NCBI RefSeq assembly: GCF_030646845.1
Contig: NZ_JAUSLE010000055.1
Location: 16,676-80,675 of the forward strand
Reading direction: 5' to 3'
Origin: Rhodoferax sp.
GTDB taxonomy: Bacteria; Pseudomonadota; Gammaproteobacteria; Burkholderiales; Burkholderiaceae_C
DNA: 64,000 nt
The position numbers were made by a program, and so were the translations under genes. Position 1 is the first letter of the stretch; each line of letters starts with the position of its first letter. The notes under the pieces are model-generated. The model had not been told where the DNA came from. It did not search any database and saw only the letters and a list, made by a program, of their open reading frames with translations. Positions 61,065 to 64,000 of the stretch are shown here, piece after piece.

Positions 61065-61501
61065 AATATTTTGCTCCTTTAAGTTGATGTGAGATTAATA
61101 CAAAATTCAAAATTGGGGCATTAGAGCGCCGAAATAGTAGTGCATACCGGCCGCGGCGCCTGGTGATCCGACAGCGCCAGAAGAACAAAACAAGGCAGGA
61201 TCCCTCCCTTGGCAGCCCGCCTGCTGCGTGTCAGTGGTGGGGAGTGGCACGCTACCAAGTCATCTATCCGACGGAAAACTTCCCCACTCTGGCTGGTTCG
61301 ATCCTGGTTGAGGGGCGGCATGTTGATCGGGGTGTGTAAATTGTAAAGATTTGTTTCACTCTAACCAACAAAATAGACCATGTCAAGATTGTTGTTACAG
61401 ATTTTGTGGTATGAAACATTTTTGCCACTTTTTGGCAGACGCGCAGCGATGTCCAAAGGTCATTCTTGCGTATTTCAGCCCATCGTGGACGGCGTTTCAG
61501 G
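61065..61501. other. Intergenic stretch with possible mobile-element debris
   Basis: Upstream region of lipoprotein B. Bases 61120-61330 are GC-rich and unlike the island, then 61330-61420 are AT-rich again. The patchwork looks like fragments of earlier insertions, but no element can be named. No gene is supported. Confidence 0.35.
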
Positions 61502-61554
61502 GTAACTGTCCGCGAATCCCCATCTTGCGTCGGTAGGGCATCGCTGGCATCGTC

Positions 61555-62016
61555 ATGGGCATGGAATCAGTCCCCAATTTTTTGACAGTAGCGCAGCGCC
61601 GGCGCGGTGCGCCGTTAATCCGGCATGGCCAAGAATTCTGGCAGCAAGTTTTGCATGACCATGAGACTTCAGGTCTGAGCCCGAGTCAGTTTTGTCTTGA
61701 GCGCGGGCTTGCCAAGGCGACCTTCTTCAAATGGCGTAAGGTATTGAAGGGGCAGTTGCAAAGCGGATCGTCTGCGTCACACCTTGAGACCCAATGGTTG
61801 CCGGGTTTCCTTGCAGTTCCGTTGGGGCCGACGCAAACCATCCCGGTAAATTGTCAGACCCCGCAGGCATCCATGCGAAGCGATGTTGAGCATCATTGCA
61901 GTGACGCCAAGATGGCCATCAAACTCGGTGGCGTGGATGTGGTTCTCATCGGCCATTACGCCGATCGCGTCATGCGAATCATCACCGAACGCCTGAGTGG
62001 CGGCGGCTTTCGTTAA
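61555..62016 (+). CDS. tnpA: IS66 accessory protein TnpA
   Basis: A 153-residue protein with an N-terminal helix-turn-helix (about 20-65; HETSGLSPSQFCLERGLAKATFFKWRK-like) as in the OrfA of IS66 elements. The C-terminal part ends MRIITERLSGGGFR. It is required for transposition with TnpB and TnpC in this family. ATG at 61555. Confidence 0.85.
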   Translation: MGMESVPNFLTVAQRRRGAPLIRHGQEFWQQVLHDHETSGLSPSQFCLERGLAKATFFKWRKVLKGQLQSGSSASHLETQWLPGFLAVPLGPTQTIPVNCQTPQASMRSDVEHHCSDAKMAIKLGGVDVVLIGHYADRVMRIITERLSGGGFR

Positions 62017-62025
62017 GCCCGGCGG

Positions 62026-62376
62026 ATGCTGGTCAACACCAACACCAACACCTGCGCCTGGATCTGCGAGCATCCGGTGGACATGCGCAAGTCCATTGAT
62101 GCCCTGGCAGTGCTGGTTGAGCCGCTGTTCAATGCCAACCCACTCTCGGGCCATCTCTTTGTCTTTCTGTGCCGCCACCGCATCCGCATCAAGATCCTGT
62201 ACTGGGACCGAACCGGCTTTGCACTTTGGTACAAGCGGCTTGAAGGGGCGCGCTTTGCGCACCCCGGTGAGATTGCCAAGGCAGGCCTGAACATGGCGCA
62301 GTTGTCGGCCTGGTTGGAGGGCATGCCGATTGTAAAAAGTAGTTTCAAAACGGTGAACGCGACGCGCGTCAGTTGA
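62026..62376 (+). CDS. tnpB: IS66 accessory protein TnpB
   Basis: A 116-residue IS66 Orf2 protein. Family pattern is clear: HPVDMRKSIDALAVLVE (about 16-32), NPLSGHLFVFLCR, RIKILYWDRTGFALWYKRLE and FAHP. The C-terminal 16 residues are not typical of the family. It starts nine bases after tnpA. Confidence 0.88.
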   Translation: MLVNTNTNTCAWICEHPVDMRKSIDALAVLVEPLFNANPLSGHLFVFLCRHRIRIKILYWDRTGFALWYKRLEGARFAHPGEIAKAGLNMAQLSAWLEGMPIVKSSFKTVNATRVS

Positions 62377-62477
62377 GCCGCAAGGTCGAATTATTTTCAC
62401 CCTCTGCGTACGCATTTTTATTGACGATTTCCTCTCCCATTTTGTCAACGTCTGCTCTCCAAAAACGTTAACTGGAG

Positions 62478-62735
62478 ATGCTCGCTCTGGCTCCTTTGAA
62501 CGTCGACATACTGCCTGATGATTGTGCAGTTTTGAAGGAGCTCCTGGTAAGGCTGCATGCGCAATACGGCGCCGCCATTGAGGCCATGCACCAACAGATC
62601 TTGAAGCTGCGGCACGCCCAGTTTGGGGCCAGCAGCGAACGCCTGAGCCCACAGACCGAACTTTTTGCAGAGGTACTCGATTTGCCACTGCCACCAGTGG
62701 TCAAACAAAAGATTTCGTACGAGCGCAAACACAAG
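62478..62735 (+). pseudogene. tnpC: IS66 transposase TnpC, N-terminal fragment
   Basis: About 86 codons of the IS66 transposase N-terminus: leucine-rich coiled coil (LLVRLHAQYGAAIEAMHQQI), the LRHAQFGASSERL motif and KISYERKHKG. The reading frame runs on to 62834 but from about 62735 the sequence belongs to the neighbouring serine-hydrolase gene. The catalytic DDE domain is lost. Confidence 0.85.
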
Positions 62736-63069
62736 GGTCCAGCACACAACCCCGCTGCGGCAGCAGCACCGCCCGGCGGGCAAACAGACCGGCAAACCTG
62801 GCCGTCACAGCGCGCGCATTCTCATCGACGGTGATGCTGATCAGGCCCAGCACCGGGCTGGCCGGCAGCACATCGTCGGCCAGCATTTTTTGCCAGGGAC
62901 GTCCGGCCACAAAGGCAGCCGAGCAAACCCCCTTGGCCGCCATGCCGGCCGCATTTTGCGGTATGCCCAGGTACAGCAGGGCGCCTACGACCAGCGCCAC
63001 CAGGCCCAGCAGCAGCCCCAACAGCGTCAGCAACACCCGTTTGATCCAGCTCGATGCATTCGCCATCAA
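62735..63069 (-). pseudogene. Serine hydrolase (beta-lactamase family), 5' part only
   Basis: About 112 codons of the N-terminus: membrane anchor (about 7-35), MAAKGVCSAAFVAGRPWQK and ADDVLPASPVLGLISITVDE, ARFAGLFARRAVLLPQRGCVLDP. This pattern is typical of the first domain of 6-aminohexanoate-dimer-hydrolase-like serine hydrolases. It is cut at about 62735 by the IS66 junction, so the catalytic SxxK part is missing. Confidence 0.78.
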
Positions 63070-63142
63070 AGTTCCCGGTAGTCATGGAAGGACCACTTTA
63101 CCCGAAGCAGCAGAGCAAATCACGGGTGGGGTGCTTTGATGT

Positions 63143-63160
63143 ATCCCCCATTTGGGGGAT
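63143..63160. promoter_or_regulatory. 18-bp inverted repeat upstream of luxR (lux-box-like)
   Basis: ATCCCCCA-TT-TGGGGGAT, perfect arms, 82 bases before the LuxR start. Size and symmetry suit a LuxR-family dimer site. Whether the (truncated) LuxR or another protein binds is not known. Confidence 0.65.
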
Positions 63161-63241
63161 GGACGCCAGCCGGATTGCTCAGCACAATGTGATCCAGACG
63201 TGGGCAAGGCGCACCGATAAGCGTCAAGTCAAGGGAGTGTG

Positions 63242-63763
63242 ATGGCAAGTTGGCAAGAGGAATTTCTCGGCGCCACGGAGGGCCAGCGGTGCGAGCATGC
63301 GGTGTTTCAAGAAGTCGAAACCGCCGCGCGGGCGCTGGGCTTTGAGCACTGTGCCTTCGGACTGCGCGCCGCACAGCTTATCTCCTATCCGAAGGCCATC
63401 ATCCTGAACAACTTCGCTGCCTCTTGGTGGGCCCGTTATGTCAACTCGGACTACCTGCAAGCCGATCTGGCGGTCCCGCCGGGGCGTCGCACGCACCGCT
63501 CGCCGGCCTTGAACGACAAGATCTTTGCTTCAACACGGCAACTGTGGGACGAAGCGCGCTGCTGTGGCCTGCGTGTCAGGTCGACCGCATCGAGTCTGGA
63601 GGTGATGGGTGTCGCCGGCCTGTTGACCTTGGCGCGCGCCCAGCCGGCGTTGTCGGCCGTGGAGTTTGCCAGCCAGGATATCAAGCTGTGCTGGCTGGTC
63701 AATGTCTCGCATCGGACCTTGTACCGGATCTTCGCGTCCCGGCCGCGGGCGGTGTCCTTGTAG
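63242..63763 (+). pseudogene. LuxR-type autoinducer-binding protein lacking its HTH domain
   Basis: A 173-residue protein with the autoinducer-binding domain of LuxR regulators: MASWQEEFLG start, FEHCAFGLRA, NNFAASWWARYVNSDYLQADLAV (W, Y, D of the ligand pocket, about 60-82) and WDEARCCGLR. It stops after WLVNVSHRTLYRIFASRP, exactly where the linker to the C-terminal HTH would begin, so no DNA-binding domain is present. GTCAAGGGAG precedes the ATG. Either a degenerate gene or a ligand-binding protein without DNA contact. Confidence 0.8.
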
Positions 63764-63814
63764 CCGGGGAAGCGGTTGGCGATGGGGCCGAGCTAGCGCA
63801 GCAGGCGCCGGACG

Positions 63815-64000
63815 ATGGACAATAGCGCCATGCCTTATCTGCCTGCCTTTATTGCCCCCGCCCGCTTCACCAACCCGGCCAGTGCCCTGGCGCGCGCCCG
63901 TGAAATTTACGACGGCAGCATCGCCCACCTGCGCTCGGCCATGCAGCGTTTTGTGGCCGGTGAGCGCCTGCCCGGTCATGTGCGCGCCTGCTACCCCTTT
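63815..64000 (+). CDS. amn: AMP nucleosidase, N-terminus (cut by window end)
   Basis: The first 62 codons of a protein starting MDNSAMPYLPAFIAPARFTN or at the second ATG (63830). The segment EIYDGSIAHLRSAMQRFVAGE followed by VRACYPF is typical of the N-terminal domain of AMP nucleosidase, which splits AMP into adenine and ribose 5-phosphate. The gene runs off the right edge, so completeness cannot be judged. Confidence 0.8.
   Translation, partial: MDNSAMPYLPAFIAPARFTNPASALARAREIYDGSIAHLRSAMQRFVAGERLPGHVRACYPF

Larger units (their letters stand above)
61502..62735 (+). mobile_element. Truncated IS66-family insertion sequence
   Basis: The left end starts with GTAACTGTCCGCG, which fits the GTAA-type terminal repeat of IS66 elements. 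Three ORFs in IS66 order follow: tnpA, tnpB, and the first part of tnpC. The element stops inside tnpC at about 62735, where the sequence changes to a truncated serine-hydrolase gene on the opposite strand. The right end is lost, so the element is not mobile on its own. Confidence 0.85.

Noticed and set aside
61121..61321. 66-codon minus-strand frame between lipoprotein B and IS66
   Set aside because: No ribosome site, unusual composition and no family pattern; it may be mobile-element debris but is not supported as a gene.

Overview
The window (about 62% GC by eye) reads as a chromosome segment of a betaproteobacterium of the order Burkholderiales, most likely a Comamonadaceae member close to Rhodoferax or Polaromonas. 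Supporting this are the proteobacterial GshA, the fused B12 mutase IcmF, a PAS/sigma-54 regulator beside a cytochrome bd operon, a Tat-exported TRAP binding protein, and a short interspersed repeat with at least four copies. No rRNA or tRNA gene and no CRISPR array was seen. The taxonomic call is inference.

Layout. 1-6.7 kb: ArsP-type permease (cut by the left edge), a SigZ-like sigma factor, nitroreductase, lipoprotein rhodanese, small membrane proteins, methyltransferase, a thioredoxin-DsbD-like membrane protein, a ZIP metal transporter and a decayed peroxiredoxin. 6.8-10.3 kb: ferritin-like DUF2202 protein, phosphatidylserine decarboxylase, methyltransferase, hydrolase, plus debris of a second psd gene. 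10.3-16 kb (minus strand): regulator, 80-residue Gly/Cys protein, ECF sigma factor, membrane anti-sigma candidate, DsrE protein and SoxY-Z-A-X, ending in a clear terminator. This is a compact thiosulfate-oxidation operon with its own regulators. 16-23.5 kb (plus strand): cytochrome bd oxidase with three small accessory subunits (CydP, CydX, YbgE), an altered metallo-beta-lactamase-fold protein, CcoG, truncated haemoglobin, hydrolase and rhodanese. These are microaerobic respiration and sulfur genes. 23.5-35 kb: molybdopterin oxidoreductase; ybhP-clsB-ybhN membrane-lipid operon; two peptidases; CoaX; amidase; persulfide dioxygenase-rhodanese fusion. 35-42 kb: TRAP transporter and IcmF. 42-47.7 kb: twin secreted Cache proteins, a chemoreceptor and conserved membrane or hypothetical proteins. 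47.9-58.7 kb: two DEAD-box helicases, SDR, M48 protease, SlyX, AI-2E permease, OmpA lipoprotein, M14 peptidase and GshA.

The right end (58.9-63.8 kb) is an accessory region. It holds a 5' remnant of a luxR gene, an AT-richer block of three secreted lipoproteins (two paralogous), a truncated IS66 element fused to a truncated serine-hydrolase gene, and a LuxR protein that has lost its DNA-binding domain. AMP nucleosidase then starts and runs off the window.

A theme is handling of reduced sulfur and low oxygen. SoxXAYZ-DsrE, three rhodaneses (one fused to a persulfide dioxygenase), the bd oxidase and the PAS regulator with three cysteines could work together. The least familiar loci are the sox regulatory module with its 80-residue protein, the twin Cache proteins beside a chemoreceptor, and the lipoprotein island.
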